Notes: generated by a model not told the origin, from the sequence alone. A stretch of 64,000 nt of DNA from Guadua angustifolia (GCA_036346375.1 CM070506.1:5242803-5306802); one strand, 5' to 3'; counted from the first letter of the stretch, positions 1-13,606 are shown. Made by a program: numbers and translations.

Positions 1-136
1 TCGCAACATGTATAGTATGATCCTAAGAGATCGCTATACGTATTAAAAACAAATAAAAATGTGGTATAACCGATTTAGTGAGTTCCTCCCGAGGAAGGAA
101 TATCGCCTCGGTGTTCATAAAGAAATCTCTAATGGA
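1..136 (+). repeat. Left copy of a 136-bp exact direct repeat
   Basis: Bases 1-136 are identical to 16388-16523, including deviations from the matching A1 sequence at 43331-43474. The two diverge at 137 versus 16524. The repeat may extend left beyond the window. It marks one end of the permuted copy. Confidence 0.95.
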
Positions 137-440
137 TGTATCATCTCAAGATATGTCGATGATCTGAATATCATCTAACCATAGAGGAGATAAAGGAAGC
201 AAGTGCCCTCACGACGGAGTTTGAGATGAAAAGGTAAAACCAAATTTCTTCTAGGTATATAGAGCATTTCCTAGATGGAATTCTTGTTCACCGCCTTCCT
301 ATACCCTAAGGTATTGGAGAGGTTTAATATGGATAAAATACATCTCTTGAAAACCCCGTCGAAGATCCTCGGGATAAAGACCCATCGCATCGAGGATGGA
401 AAATGAGGAAATCTTAGGACCAAGTCCCATATTTAAGTGC
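1..440 (+). pseudogene. Family A copia reverse transcriptase fragment (tail of the permuted copy)
   Basis: This stretch aligns base for base, with many small gaps, to 43331-43810 in element A1. That is the copia RT region holding the WYNRLSEFL and YVDDLNII motifs. The catalytic region is recognisable (tatgtcgatgat near 152-163) but the frame is broken many times: 440 bp here stand for 480 bp there. It stops abruptly at 440, where sequence from the A leader begins. The first 136 bases recur exactly at 16388-16523. It is a dead fragment, and the window edge hides what lies to its left. Confidence 0.85.
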
Positions 441-441
441 A
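440..441. other. Circular-permutation junction
   Basis: Sequence matching A1 up to 43810 (ending atttaagtgc) joins directly to sequence matching 26824 onward (aagcggcggc). In the A1 locus these points are 17 kb apart and in the opposite order. Such a join is expected if 26824-43810 was circularised or tandemly duplicated. I see no convincing microhomology, but the copy is too noisy to place the join to the base. Confidence 0.85.
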
Positions 442-2444
442 AGCGGCGGCCTGTGGCGACTGCGCGCAATCGCTCGTCGGCTTGAAGCCGTCAAGCGAAG
501 CCGACACAACTTCGTCCCGTCGCACGCGTCACCGGCCGTCTCGACGTTGCGCCAGTTCCACATGCTGACGGATGTTTCGGCTTCGCCCATGTGCCTCGGT
601 TCTCCTGCCCGCGCCCTGCGCTGCCGGCCTCTGCCTCGCTAGCAGAGGCGCTCTGGTTCCCCGCCGCGTGCCCGCAAGATCGCCTGCCGGCGACGCTTTT
701 CCTCCCTGCGCCCGGAAGAGCGGCAGCGGCACCACGCAATTTTCGCCTGAAGAGCCTCGGTTTCTGCACCCGATGTCAGCCAGCAACTTGGCTCCCGTGG
801 CGGTGGTACTTTGGTTTCCACGCCTGATGCTCGAGCAGCGACGGCACGGCACTGGTAGCGCCGGCGGCGCGACCTCCGCCTTCCGCGCGAGTGGCGGCGA
901 CCGGTTCATCTCGAGCTTGAATGTCTCTTCGGCTCCCTCGCCCGCGCGGTGGCGGCAGCAGCGTTAGCGCTCTGGCCCAGAAGCGCCGCGTCACGCGGAG
1001 GCTGCGACGGCAGCTTGCCTCATTCTGCAGAATCGGCTGCGGCGATTGGTTGAGGAACCCAGCTGCTGATCCTTTTGCCGGTAACCCAAGCGGGCTGTTC
1101 GCCCTAGGCCGCATGGGCCACTGTGCGCCAATGGGCCTATTCGAGCCTGTGAGCCTCACGGCCGAATGGCCTAATCCTCTGGCCTTCACTACCCGTGAGT
1201 TTTCCTTTGGGCCTAAATGGACTGAGCAATACCTAGTCCGAGTCGGCCCATCATCCTTTTCCAGAAGAAAAGAAATTTTAAAATTAATTATCAATAAATT
1301 TTGAAGTTCATAGAAATTGGTTTTTCTATTTTATATACTCCTAAAAATATTGATAAATTAGTATTTAGCACACTTTGGTAGTTCCATGTTCGGTTTTATT
1401 TTCTAGTTTTATGCCATGCTTAATATGCGAAATATTTATCTTCGTTATTTAAGTAATTCTAAAATTACTTAGTAATGCTAGAAAATTATGAATATAATCA
1501 AGCTATCAAAACAGATTTGGACTTGAAGGCATAAGGGTTTATTTCATTTTTGAAAGAATCTGATACATGACAACCGTGTCTAAGGAAACACACATGAGAC
1601 TAGGTTTTAATTGGCACCCAAAATCGAAGTGCTCCTCCTCATGAGCTTCTGTATGTTGACCTGCCAAGAGTCATGTTGATGGAGGCATTTATTACATGAT
1701 TTCATATCCAACCAACAAGCGCTACATAAGATGTAATTAGCATTATGGCGTGTTTATTTCACGCTGAAATTTATCCTTCCCAGAATTAGTAATTCAAAAT
1801 TGCTAGCGTAAAAATTATTATAAAATGCTAAAAAATCCAGAAAATCTGTGATAATTATCTACTAAATAGATATAGACCAAGCTTTACCGATCAAGTGAGC
1901 ATGCAATATATGATTTTACCAAATATAAGTCATTTTACATAAATAGAAATAGGATATTGGACATCAGAAAGAGGGAACTTATCAAGCTTGTCCGAATGGC
2001 AACAAATACCTTACCCGCAATCAATTTAAGATTAACTGATAGCTCGATCCTTTGAGTTACTATTTTCCCAAATTTAAAGTCGTAATTCTACTCTTCCTCA
2101 GAGTCACAATATACACCGCAGACCTCCCGAGGCACCATCTTCATACGGCCTCAAGGCCAAATAGTCGATTGAAGTGACTAGTCGGTATTTTTGAATTTCA
2201 AGGAAAAATATATATAACCAACAAAGATTCATCTCTTGCTAGAAGCACAACGTGAATGGAACCACCCTAATATGAGGATACCGCCAATAGTATCTCCATG
2301 CTCAATACCAAGTATTTTGAGCTATATGCATTTGCTAGAAGCGTAAAACATGATGAACTCGATGAAGAATCATCACGCATTTTCTAATGGAAGTCTTGCG
2401 TTGTCCGGCACATGCAAATGCTCAAGGAGCTAGCAATAGCCGCT
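441..2444 (+). mobile_element. Family A leader and gag 5' fragment (noisy copy of 26824-28890)
   Basis: This is collinear with 26824-28890: first a GC-rich leader (441-1260), then an AT-rich leader, then the start of the A gag, up to the B insertion point. The overlapping 78-172 codon ORFs on both strands in the GC-rich part are not conserved between the copies and are not called as genes. Small deletions are frequent; 2004 bp here match 2067 bp there. Confidence 0.85.
2440..2444. repeat. Left target-site duplication of element B1
   Basis: ccgct precedes the 5' LTR, and the same five bases follow the 3' LTR at 13607-13611. At the matching B2 locus both copies read ccgtt. Confidence 0.85.
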
Positions 2445-3887
2445 TGAAAGCATCTAGGCCCCATGTGGTCATGGTTTTGATAATTAATGACAATCACTAA
2501 AAAAGGCTAACAATGTTTGTACGAGTAAGTTGGAAACAGGATAAATGTACTCACTTAAAGATGCGTCGATTTTAATGCAAATTGAAGGAGTACGCAAAAG
2601 AATCTAAAGAAACGAAGGTATAAAATTTTAGGAGCATTTTCTAGTCTTTTACCGATCTTGGAGTTTGAAGTAAAGATCGATTATTAGATTAGTCGCCGAT
2701 TATTAAGAGGGACTTGACGAGTCTTGAAATTCAAAAGTGCATCTAGTATGGCTCAAAATCATAGTGGACATTCATTTATTCGAGAGAAAACTCCAAAAAA
2801 ATTCTCGTTTCAAGATCACTACCGCTAGGTTTAGCCAGAGTATCAAGCGTGCACTACCGGGTGTTAGATGGCGTAGCTAAATTCCAGAGGGTGGATTTTT
2901 GGTCTTTGTTTTGGAACTCATGGCCGACTATCAAGATTGATCGGCGTAGTATCAAGATTCATGTGACTACCGCACCTTAGTTGGCGGTAGCTTTATTCCG
3001 CAATCCATTCTTTTCCCTGTCAAGAAAAGGTACTATCAAGACCTCAAGCGTAGAACGACATATAGAAAAGCTACCGAATGGATATGTCAAGGCATTAAAT
3101 GCCCGTTTAGCCGCTGAGTCAGCAGGATCTGATTACCAAATTTCAGAGGGCTGTGAGTACCCGCCATGGCGCAAAATCAGAAAGAAGAGAAAATAACTAT
3201 AGTTTGAGGGTGGGGTTATAAATACCCCTCACCGTGTTAGGGCCCGGTTGGTGACTCCATTGAATATATTCTAAGCCTTAGCAACTCTCTCCACTCTCTT
3301 GTGCATTGAATTCTTGACTCTTGAGTTTTGGAGAGCTAAAAGTTAGTGCATTGCATTAGTGAGCCATATTGATTGCACTTTTGAGTTCAAGCCCACGCTT
3401 AGTTTGTTACTCTTGAAGGTTGCCGCCTCCCAGACGGCTTGAGGCGTGAGGTTCTGCGGATCTTCACAAAGAAGATTGTGTGAAGACCCAAGTTGTAGAA
3501 GGCACGGCTCACCTACCCTGAGCTGGAAGAGCTATCGCTAGTGATCGGGAAGGCTCAAGCGAGGGAGCCGCTTGAAGGAATTCAAGTTACCTCAACGGGA
3601 GTAGGGGAGACCGAAGTCTCCGAGACCACGGAAAAAAATTCTTGTCCATCATTTGTGGTTTGCTTGTTTTTACTCTTGTGCAATTCTAGTAATTTGATTT
3701 TCTTGCGCTTACTTGCTTAGCTATTAATATACTTGTGTAGCGATATCATCTTGTGATCACTAGAATTGTTAAGTATTAAATTTGCTAAAATTGTCACTAG
3801 TTCTTAGAAATCATTAAACTTGAATTTTAGTGATAAAAATTTAGAAAAGCCTATTCACCCTCCCTCAGGCTCATCCTCAATCTTACA
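2445..3887 (+). repeat. B1 5' LTR
   Basis: It begins TGAAAGCATCTAGG and ends ATCTTACA, matching the 28891-30382 LTR. It contains a TATA-like tataaata near 3220 and ends just before the primer site. Its length is 1443 bp against 1492 bp in B2. Confidence 0.9.
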
Positions 3888-3935
3888 AGTGGTATCGAGC
3901 TTGGTCTCTATTTCGCTACCGCCTAGAGAGCAAGG

Positions 3936-5790
3936 ATGGCCAACGAGGAATTTCAATTGAAAAACTCATTTTTGATGGTACAAATTATTCTTATTGGAAA
4001 ATTTGTATGACGGTTTATCTCAAAGCTATGAATCCTAACATATGGAGAATTGTCAATGAGGGTTATGTTGTGACCACTTTGCCGCTTTTAAATGAGGAAC
4101 AAAATGAAAGATTTATTCATCTAAATGCTCAAGCTATGAATGCCATTTTTGGTGCCTTAAATGCGATGAATTTAATCGTAAGTAATTTAGAAACCGCATA
4201 TGAAATTTGGAACACATTATCGGAAATTCATGAAGGGACATCCACTACTAAGGAAGCTAAGTTGCATATGCTTAGAGTAAAATATGAAAGTTTTATTATG
4301 TTGCCTCATGAGAATATTAATGAAATGTATTCTAGATTAAACAATATTGTTATGAGCTCAAGGGTCTTGATACGACCTTGAGTGATGTTGATATTGTCAG
4401 AAAATGCTTAGGCTCTTCCTGAGAAATATGAAACATTGGTTACCTTATTCCTAAACTCACGGAATTGCCAAGGATGACGCCAACCGATTCTCGCAATCTC
4501 ATCACAAATGAGCTATACAAGAAAGACAAGGAAGAATTGTTAGAACAAAGCTCATCAAAGAAGAAAAACATCGCCCAAGGCAAAGGCGAGTCAAGTGATG
4601 AGGACTTCAAGATGAGGACACCAAAGAGGAAATGGCACTCTCGTGAGAAGGATGAAGAAATTTATGAGAAGGTGATCGAGCTTTAGCGGTCGCAAAGGTA
4701 CAAGAAAGGACAAAACTTAACACTAACCCAGATGCAAATATCCGGTTATGAATGTGATGAAAAGGACACATCGCCGATTGCCCTAAGAAGAAGGATGACA
4801 AAGACAAATCACCCAAGAAGAAGAAGCACTATCAAGGCAAGAAGAAGCTCTTCAAGAAATTCCAAAAGGATGGCAAGGGTGAAGCCATATTGGAGAGTGA
4901 TTCAAGAAGAGTATTCTGACCGACTCATCCGAAGAAGAGACTCCTTCAAAGAAGAAGGGTCTTGCCGTGTCACCATAAAGGAGGCTTGCCGCTTTCACAC
5001 TGCTATGCCTTATGGCTAGAGGAGAAACTAAGGTAAATCCTAATGAAGATGGTGAACCGTCATATGATGAATTAATGGATATGCGTGAGAATTGAATGAA
5101 TATCTTGGCAAAGAGAAATCAAAATCAAAGGTCTTGAGAAAAGAATTCTTTCTCTCAAGGACTCTTATGAGGAGCTAAAGGAAGCTCATGAATTTCTCCT
5201 TGCCAAGAATATCTCAAAATCTACAAATGATATTGGTATCGAATGTATATTATGAATGATTTGCCTATATTAGAAAATGATATTGGTATATCTACTTCAT
5301 GTGATGATTTAATTGATATATCATGTTCTAGTGCTAGCTCATGCCATGAAAATTTAATTGTTGAAAATAATGAACTTAAGAAGCAAGTAAACAAACTAAA
5401 TCAAAGCCTAGATAGATGCTTTAAGGGTAAAGACACATTAAACAAAATCTTAGGTAGTCAAAGATGTTCATATAATAAAGAAGGATTAGGATACATTCCT
5501 AAGAAGAACATGAAAATAAGTAACAAAACTCCGCTTTAGAAATTAAATGGTAAATTTTGTTATAAATGTCATGAAATAGGACATCTAGCAAATGATTGTG
5601 CCTTGAGTAAAGCACCTAAGGATAATATTCATGACTCTTGCTATGTACTTAAAAAGGATAGAAATGGTAAAGTTTTTAAATTTGTTGGGACCCCGATAAT
5701 TGGCAAAAGAAAGAAAGCCGCTTAGTTCCAAAACCTTAGTTATTAACCTCCAAGGACCCAAACAAATTTGGGTACCTAAAAGGTTTGATC
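3936..5790 (+). pseudogene. B1 gag pseudogene
   Basis: The start context and N-terminal copia gag region match the B2 gag. The longest open piece is 4007-4381 (the CMTVYLKAMNPNIWRIV region). At 4143-4153 this copy keeps a five-T run that preserves the frame where B2 has four. The first zinc knuckle near 4743 and the second near 5560 (CYKCHEIGHLANDC) are recognisable. Multiple frameshifts and stops make it non-functional as written. The primer site just upstream reads tggtatcgagc, one base shorter than in B2. Confidence 0.85.
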
Positions 5791-5800
5791 TTCTTTGTAG

Positions 5801-8800
5801 GTGAACTACAAGACCGGTGATTTGATTGGGTGTTGGATAGCTGATGCACTCAACACATGACCCATGATCGAAAATATTCACCACATTCGATTCGAAGTGG
5901 ATTAAATGACAAGATCACATTTGGTGATAATAGCAAAGGAAAGGTATTGGGCTTAGGTAAAATTGCTATATCAAACGATCTTTTCCATTTCTAATGTATC
6001 ATTAGTTGAAACATTAAATTTTAATTTGCTATCCGCTGCACAAATATGTGATCTTGATCTTGTTTGCACCTTATCTAAAAATGGTGTAGTTATTACTAAA
6101 GAAAATGATAATTCGCTAGTGTTTAAAGGATTTAGATTTGGAAACTTGTATTTAGTTGATTTCACCTCAAATGATTCATGTCTTCAAACATGCTTAATGG
6201 CTAAAACTTCTTTAGGATGGTTATGGAATAGAAGACTAGCTCATGTTGGAATGATTCAACTTAAAAGTTGTTTAAAAATGATTTAGTTGTAGGTTTGAAA
6301 GATGTGAAGTTTGAGAAAATAGACTTTGTAGCGCTTTGTCAAGCCGGCAAGTGGCTAGTTCTCATCCTTCAAAAAGTATAATGTCCACATCTAGACCATT
6401 AGAACTCTTACATATGGATTTGTTTGGCCCAACTACTTATAAAAGCATTGGGGGTAATTCCTATTGTCTAGTCATCGTTGATGATTATTCTAGATATACA
6501 TGGGTATTCTTCTTAGATGACAACCAAACCTCCAATATATTCAAAAGGTTTGCAAAAGGGCTCAAAATGAATTTGATTTTAAAATAAAGAAAATCCAGAG
6601 CTTATAATGGTTCCGAAGTTCAAAAACACAAGAATTGTAGATTATTGTGATGAAATTGAATAAAGCACTAACTTTCCGCAACCTACACTCCTAACAAAAT
6701 GGAGTGGTAGAACGGAAAATCGACATTAATTGAAATGGCAAGAACAATGCTTGACTAATATGGTACGTCCGATAGTTTTTATGAAACCATTAATACCGCT
6801 TGTCATGCAACAAATAGACTTATTTGCATCGACTTTTGAAAAGACCTCTTATGAGCTTTTGTTGAAGAAGGCCTAACATTTCTTATTTTCGAAAGTATTC
6901 TGCTGTAAAATGCTATATCCTAAAAAGGGGTGTTCAATTTTCCAAATTTCAAAGTCGCTATGATGAAGGGTTCTTGTTAGATATTCATCAAATAGTAAAA
7001 CTTATCGAAGTTTTTAATAAAAATAAAGGTTTTGTTGAAGAAACATGTGATGTTGAATTCGATGAGACTAACTCTCGTGAAGAGCAAGAAAACTTGGATG
7101 ATGTAGGTGAAGAAGGTCTAAGAGAAGCCATGAAGAACATGACACTTGGAGACGGAAGCCTAAGTAGATAAGCATGATCAACCTCATCTACTCAAGTCGA
7201 GCCTTCAACTTTCAAGAACGCCAAGTCGAATTGAAACAATCGACGAAGATGATAAGAACAATGATCAACAAGTTCAACTCCTACTCTCAACGAATTCATC
7301 ACGCTCTCCAAGGATCACCCAATAGATCAAATATTGGGTGACGGAGTAAGGTCGTTCAAACTCGATCCCGGTCGCTTTTTTTTGTGAGCATTATTCATTT
7401 GTATCTTCATTTGAACCAACTCATGTAGATAAAGCACTAGTTGACCCGGATTGGGTAAATGCAATGCATGAGGAATTAAATAACTTTGCCCGTAATGATG
7501 TTTGGACATTAGTAGAAAGACCTAAAGAACATAATGTAATTGGCACGAAATGGGTTTTTCAAATAAACAAGATGAAAATGGTATTGTAGTAAGAAATAAA
7601 GCTAGATTAGTGGCGAAGGTTTCACTGGTTGAAGGATTAGATTTTGCTAAACTTTTGCACCTGTAGCTAGATTAGAGGCTATTAGAATTTTGCTTGCATT
7701 TGCATCTAGTTTTGACATTAAATTGTTTCAAATGGATGTAAAGAGTGCATTTTTAAATGGACAAATATCTGAATTGGTATTTGTAGAACAACCTCCCGCT
7801 TTTGAAAATTCCAAATATCCTAATCATGTGTACAAACTCTAAGGCGCTTATACGGACTCAAACAAGCTCCTAGAGCATGGTATGAGCGATTTAGAGATTT
7901 TCTACTCTCAAAGGGTTTCAAAATTGGGAAAGTTGATACTACACTCTTACAAAAAATAATTGATGAAGATTTCTTTGTATGTCAAATTTATGTAGATGAT
8001 ATTATATTTGGTTCTACTAATGAAGATTTTTGCAAGGAATTTGGTGATATGATGTCTAGGAGTTTGAGATGTCCATGATCTGGAGAGTTGAGTTTCTTCC
8101 TTGGACTTCAAATCAAGCAACTCAAGGATAGGACATTCGTGAGTCAAACCAAGTACACGGGATCTTCTCAAAAGATTTGGCATGGAGGATGCAAAGCCGA
8201 TCAAGACTCCAATGGCATCAAACCAGCATCTCGACTAAACGAGGGAGGTAAACCCAGAGATTTAAAGCTTTATAGATCTATGATTGGTAGTTTACTTTAC
8301 CTCACCGCATCTAGGCCCGATATCATGTTTAGTGTATGCATGTGTGCTCGCTCAAGCTTCTCCAAAAGAATGTCATTTAGTTGTCAGAAGAGAATTCTAA
8401 GATATTTGAAATATTCTCAAACATAGGGTTATGGTATCCTAAAGGTGCAAAATTTGGTTTAATTGGATATTTGGATTTGGATTATGGTTGCAAAGTGGAT
8501 AGAAAAGCACTTCCGGTTGCCAATTGCTAGGTAGATCCCTAGTTTCATGGTTCTCCAAGAAACAAAACTGTAGTTTTATCCACCGCCGGCTTCTAATATA
8601 TATCCGTCAGAAGTTGTTTCCAATTGTTATGGATGAGGCAAACTCTAATGGATTATGGAATAAATTTCAAAAGGTGCCTTCTTTGTGTGATAATGAAAAT
8701 AAAATAGCCAATAATCCTGCTCAACACTCAAGAACAAAACACATTGATATCTGCTATCATTTTTGAGAGATCATGTGAGTAAAGGATATTGAGATTAGTC

Positions 8801-8914
8801 ACATTAGAACGGAAAATCAATTAGCGGATATACTCACTATACCCTTAGATGAGGCTAGATTTTGCAAATTGAGGAATGAATTAAATGTCATTGATATTCT
8901 CTAATGTGGCCTAA
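5801..8914 (+). pseudogene. B1 pol pseudogene (protease, integrase, RT, RNase H)
   Basis: Domain order follows B2 pol: aspartic protease start near 5820, pre-integrase and integrase core near 6190-6900 (HMDLFGPTTY visible), RT near 7440-8300 (YVDDIIFGS at about 7990-8016), then RNase H ending near 8912. Frames are interrupted many times. Changes against B2 concentrate at CG and CHG sites, for example in the integrase segment around 6590-6790. Confidence 0.85.
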
Positions 8915-10193
8915 GTATAATTTTTTGGTTGTTTATTGAATTTTATTTGGTATTTGTTCTCTAGATGAGTCTCACATCAAGGGGGAGTAATATGCAATTC
9001 ATGTATATATCACATCCCCTAAAGGGAAAATTGAAGATTGTGCTAAAAATATCTTAAAAGATAAAACTAGACCTTATATGTCAAAATTATTTGGAAATAA
9101 TCTATTTTGGATTTACAAAGTGCAAAGGATTCTAAAATCTTCATTTAAAATATATTATTATGTAAACCTTATCTTTTGAAACTTATACCATATTATAACC
9201 TTCTCTATGTTTATAATGAAACAAAACTTTTGTTTTTCAAAAGCTTGATGAAATTCAAAATCTTGATCTATATTGATCTACCGAAAGCACAATTGAGTTT
9301 TGCCCATAGAACTAGAATGCCTTATTTCTAGTTCCTTATGTGGTATTTTAACTCAAACAAGTCAAATTATTATTTCCTTATTTGATTGTTTAAAAGTTTT
9401 GTTTTGTGCTTATTCTGTGGGTGGAAATGCTCTAATATGCAATCATACTTGATATAACAATATCCTCAGAAAATTTCGCATCTTTCTCTCTCAAACTCCC
9501 CGCCATTCAAATTTCCTCGCACTACGCTTATGGAAAGAGTAAAGATTTGTATTACTGGCTCCAGAGCGGAGTACCGCTTTGACGCAATTTGGTGGGGCCA
9601 CCTTAAATCTCGCTGCTTTCCGCTTTTTCTCTTTCTTCATTTCTCCTCACCGAAACCGCCTCTCCTCATTCCTCGTATGTCTCTTCCTCCTCTCAAACCC
9701 TAACCTTCATCTCACTCAAATCTTCGTGTTTATGGGTTTTTTCCATTGAATTTGAGCCTTAAGACCTCCTCCTCCAAAAGGTATCATTCATCTCCATTAT
9801 TCCTTTTGCTTCATCTCTTTTGAGAAATATAGGGTTTGAATGATTATTTAAAATATGTAAATTTGTAATGAGGCAAAATCCTTGTGGATTAGGTATAAAA
9901 TAGAGGTCCTTGATCTTCTAGGCCCTAATATCTGCTTTAAAACTTAAAATGCCTCAACGCTTGTTCAACTCGCCAAAACCTACCTTGGTCGCTACGGCAA
10001 GACTAACACGCCACCGAGGTAATGACTTTTCATGTACTACCGCCTCCAAGAAGAGTACTACCACGTGCAGCTTGCAAAGACCGTTTTGAGCATTTTTGAG
10101 GGATGTTCTTCACAACATTTACACATTTCATTTCTATCGGTCAAACCCTACCCGCTCAATGCTTATGTTCTCAATTCCTTGAACTTCTAGATC
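8915..10193 (+). other. B1 pol to env-position spacer
   Basis: Matches 35521-36847. It holds an internal purine tract (aagggggag, near 8977), an AT-rich stretch, a pyrimidine-rich stretch near 9620-9730, and a short remnant of the GTAGTACC motif family. No coding potential is seen. Confidence 0.7.
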
Positions 10194-11631
10194 ATGCTCG
10201 TGACTAAGGTTGGATTCGTCCGTCCGTGGGTAAAGGAGGAAGGAAGACAACGAAGAGTCGCGTGTTCCCACTCCGACACGATAAAGGAAGACAATGACAA
10301 CTTTTTCACCGCCATGCGAACCACGAGGGCTAAAGGAAAGGTCCTACCGAGCCTTTCAAACTTAAGAAAAGAAAAAGTCCTCAAGCAATGCTTCTCACCC
10401 ACAAAGGAAGACGAGACTGAAGTGACAATGAGGAAAGTTCTGAGGAAGAAGAAGTGGTTCTCCCTGAAGGCACGATCCTTCTCAAATTAAAGGCGATGAT
10501 TATTATGCTCGCAAGGTCCAAAAGATTCTCGCCCGCCACCAATCCAAGGTTCCATTCCTCGTTCCAGCAGGAAGGTCTATGACCAAATCTATCTCGAGAA
10601 GGACTTTGCCAATATGGGTTAGTTGAAGATGTTCGAGAACAAAGTAATTTGTTGGAATTCGAGTCGCTTGGAGGAGCTGCCTCATAAACTTCTTGGTACA
10701 AGAACCGATTATCATGAGAAGGTCATCAAGCAATTTTATGCGACGCCCATGTTTCCGACAATTTTGAGCAAATCACCGATGACCGATCTCACCGCTACAT
10801 TGCTTCCAAGGATGATTTTGAGCATGCCTTGGGAATCTTCCATGTGATCCTAAAATCCACGACGAGCCTCCTTTGACCTTAGATCAAGCCGCTTAGCTTA
10901 TGATCTCATGTCTTCGTGAGTTGAAACTCACTGTCTTCAACTCCAACCAAGCATGGTAAATAAAATCATTCGGTCACTATTCATCCGAAGAGTGGCAATT
11001 TCGATGTCACGTGGAGAGGTCATGCTGAATGGAATGTCATTGCAAAGGTCATGGCGAAAGAAAATTTTGATGTTGTGGACTTCATCATGAGGGAGATGGC
11101 TCACCGCTAGGGATAGGGGAAGACTATTTACTTTGCTTCAGATATCATGGCGCTTAATCCCAGAGTTGCCGAGTATAATGGTGCACCCCTACTCCTCATA
11201 AGCCTTACAAGCCTCGAGTTGCTCCACCTCAAGTGTCAGATCACATAGCCGAGTAAGCTCAAAGCCTGGCTGACGCAGCAGCCCAAGCCCAAGCTCAAGC
11301 CTCACAAGCAGCCCGCGTCTGATGCCTGCCTACCTTGCCTTTTGAGACTCTTCTCGGATATGATGGCCGGGTTTATGCTGCCAAGAATCATATATGCAGG
11401 CCGCTTGAACTTGTTCGAGCTTCAAGACAACAATCGCCAAATGGTTGAGGAAGTCCGTGAGCTTGACTCGCTTAGCACTTCTTTGATCACTATCGCCATA
11501 CCATCGGGCCTTACAGTTGTTGTCGTCTGGATGACAAGAAGTGTTCTCCTTCTTCTCACCATCCTCCGCCATCCGCCTCGGGTTCCATGGTCTCCTCCGT
11601 CCGGCTCGCCTCCTGCGATGGTGAGGAGTAG
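10194..11631 (+). pseudogene. B1 env-position ORF pseudogene
   Basis: Collinear with 36848-38361. Recognisable pieces include the basic N-terminus, the YHEKVIKQFYAT stretch near 10710, and the C-terminal region ending near 11631. Frames are broken repeatedly. Near 10638 this copy lacks a base whose presence introduces a stop in B2, so the two copies are damaged at different sites. Confidence 0.75.
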
Positions 11632-12178
11632 ACGCTCTTGGCTTAACCTCCTTTTGGTCTTTGATGACAAAGGGGAGAAGAGTGAAGAATTGAAGTCAAG
11701 TCTATCCTAGCTTTCATAGTTATAATTATCTTGTAATAAACTTGCTTAACTTATGTGGTTATTGGATTTGAACTCTTGTGGTTGTTTATGTCGCCGCCCT
11801 GCCTTGTTAAATTTGTGTCTTGTTGAATCTATATTGTGAACTCGGTCTTGAACTCATTTTATGATCTTTTGCGCCAATTTATCTAAATTATACCTCTTAT
11901 GAGTTTTGCATTATGCCATGATTAATTTTTTGAATAATATCATCTCTATTGTCATATAACTCTTATACAAATGTGCAAACTTTTTATTATTTATCCATGG
12001 CACATTTGTGGGAGTCATGTTCTCATTTAGCAATATTTTTTTCAAAACATCTTGTATCCTCTAAAGACAAAATATTGCTAAATAAGAATCCCACGGTGTG
12101 AGTAATTAATTTTTATTAGTCACTCACACTAAATATCAAATTACTTCAATTCGTCTATGAGGATTGTTATCAATTACC

Positions 12179-12192
12179 AAAAAGGGGGAGAT
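12179..12192 (+). promoter_or_regulatory. B1 polypurine tract
   Basis: A purine-rich run (aaaaagggggagat) directly abuts the 3' LTR, as expected for plus-strand priming in an LTR retrotransposon. Confidence 0.85.
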
Positions 12193-13606
12193 TGAAAGCA
12201 TCTAGGCCCCATGTGGTCATGGTTTTGATAATTAATGACAATCATAAAAAGGCTAACAATGTTTGTGCGAGTAAGTTGAAACAGATAAATGTACTCCACT
12301 TAAAGATGCTCGGACGGCTTCAAGTGCAGATTGAAGGAGTACGGCAAAAGAATCTAAAGAAATGAAGGTATAAAATTTTAGGAGCATTTTCTAGTCTTTT
12401 ACCGATCTTGGAGTTTGAAGTAAAGATCGATTATTAGATTAGTCGCCGTATTAGAGGGACTTGACGAGAGTCTTGAAATTCAAAAAGTGCATCTAGTATG
12501 GCTCAAAATCATAGTTGGGCATTCATTTATTCGAGAGAAAACTCAAAATATGAAAAATTTCGAGGCCAGACTACCGCTAGGCCGAAGCGAGTATCAAGTG
12601 CACACTACTGGTGTTAGATGGCGTAGCTAAATTCCAGAGGGAGGATTTTTGGTCTTTGTTTCCAACTCATGGTCGGCATATCAAGATTGATCGGGCGTAG
12701 TATCAAGATTGGGTACTACCGCACCTTAGTTGGCGTAGCTTTATTCCGTAATCCATTCTTTTCCTGTGTAAAGTGTATTATCAAGACCCTAAGGGCGGTA
12801 CCGACATATAGAAAAGCTACCGTAATGGATATGTGTCAATGCATTAAATATCCGTTTAGCCGCTGAGTCAGCAGAGCTTGACACTGCCCCAGAGGGCTGT
12901 AGTACCCGCCATGGCGCAAAATCGCAAAGAAGAGAAAATAATGTTTAGTTTGAGCGGGGTTATAAATACCCTCACCGGCTAGGGCCTGGTTGGTGACTCT
13001 ATTGAATATATTCTAAGCCTTAGCAACTCTCTCCACTCTCTTGTGCATTGAATTCTTGACTTGAGTTTTGGAGAGCTAAAAGTGAGTGCATTGCATTAGT
13101 GAGCCATATTGATTGCACTTTGAGTTCAAGCCCACGCCAAGTTTGTTACTTTTGAGGTTGTTGCCTTTAGATGCTTGAGGCGTGAGGTTCGGTGATCTTC
13201 ACAAAGAAGATTGTGTGAAGACCCCATGTAGGAAGGCATTTTACCCGGAGGGAAGAGCTATCGCTAGTGATCGTGGAAGGCCTGCAAGTGGAGCCATTGA
13301 AGGAATTTAAGCTACCTCAACGTGAGTAGGGGAGACCAAGTCTCCGAGACCACGGAAAAAATTCTCTTGTCCATCATTTGGTTTGCTTGTTTTTACTCTT
13401 GTGCAATTTAGTAATTTGATTTCTTGCGCACTTGCTTAGCTATTAATATACTTGTGTAGCAATATCATCTTGTGATCACTAGAATTGTTAAGTATTAAAT
13501 TTGCTAAAATTGTCACTAGTTCTTAGAAATCATTAAACTTGAATTTTAGTGATAGAAAATTTAGAAAAGCCTATTAACCCCCTCTAGGCTCATCCTCGAT
13601 CTTACA
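12193..13606 (+). repeat. B1 3' LTR
   Basis: Starts TGAAAGC and ends ATCTTACA. It carries the 3'-LTR-specific bases seen in B2 (for example gtttgtgcgag and tgcagatt), which differ from both 5' LTRs. Confidence 0.9.

Larger units (their letters stand above)
2445..13606 (+). mobile_element. Element B1: degraded SIRE-like copia retrotransposon
   Basis: A complete structural set lies between target duplications: 5' LTR, primer site, gag, pol, spacer, env-position ORF, purine tract and 3' LTR. Every reading frame is broken by indels. The order and flanks equal those of B2 (28891-40437), and the 5' and 3' LTRs carry the same LTR-specific bases as the 5' and 3' LTRs of B2. B1 is therefore a copy of the same insertion event, not an independent insertion. 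It is about 380 bp shorter, through many small deletions. Confidence 0.9.

Noticed and set aside
491..1304. Overlapping GC-rich ORFs on both strands
   Set aside because: They reflect base composition. The frames are not kept in the second copy (26703-27690) and no domain is seen.
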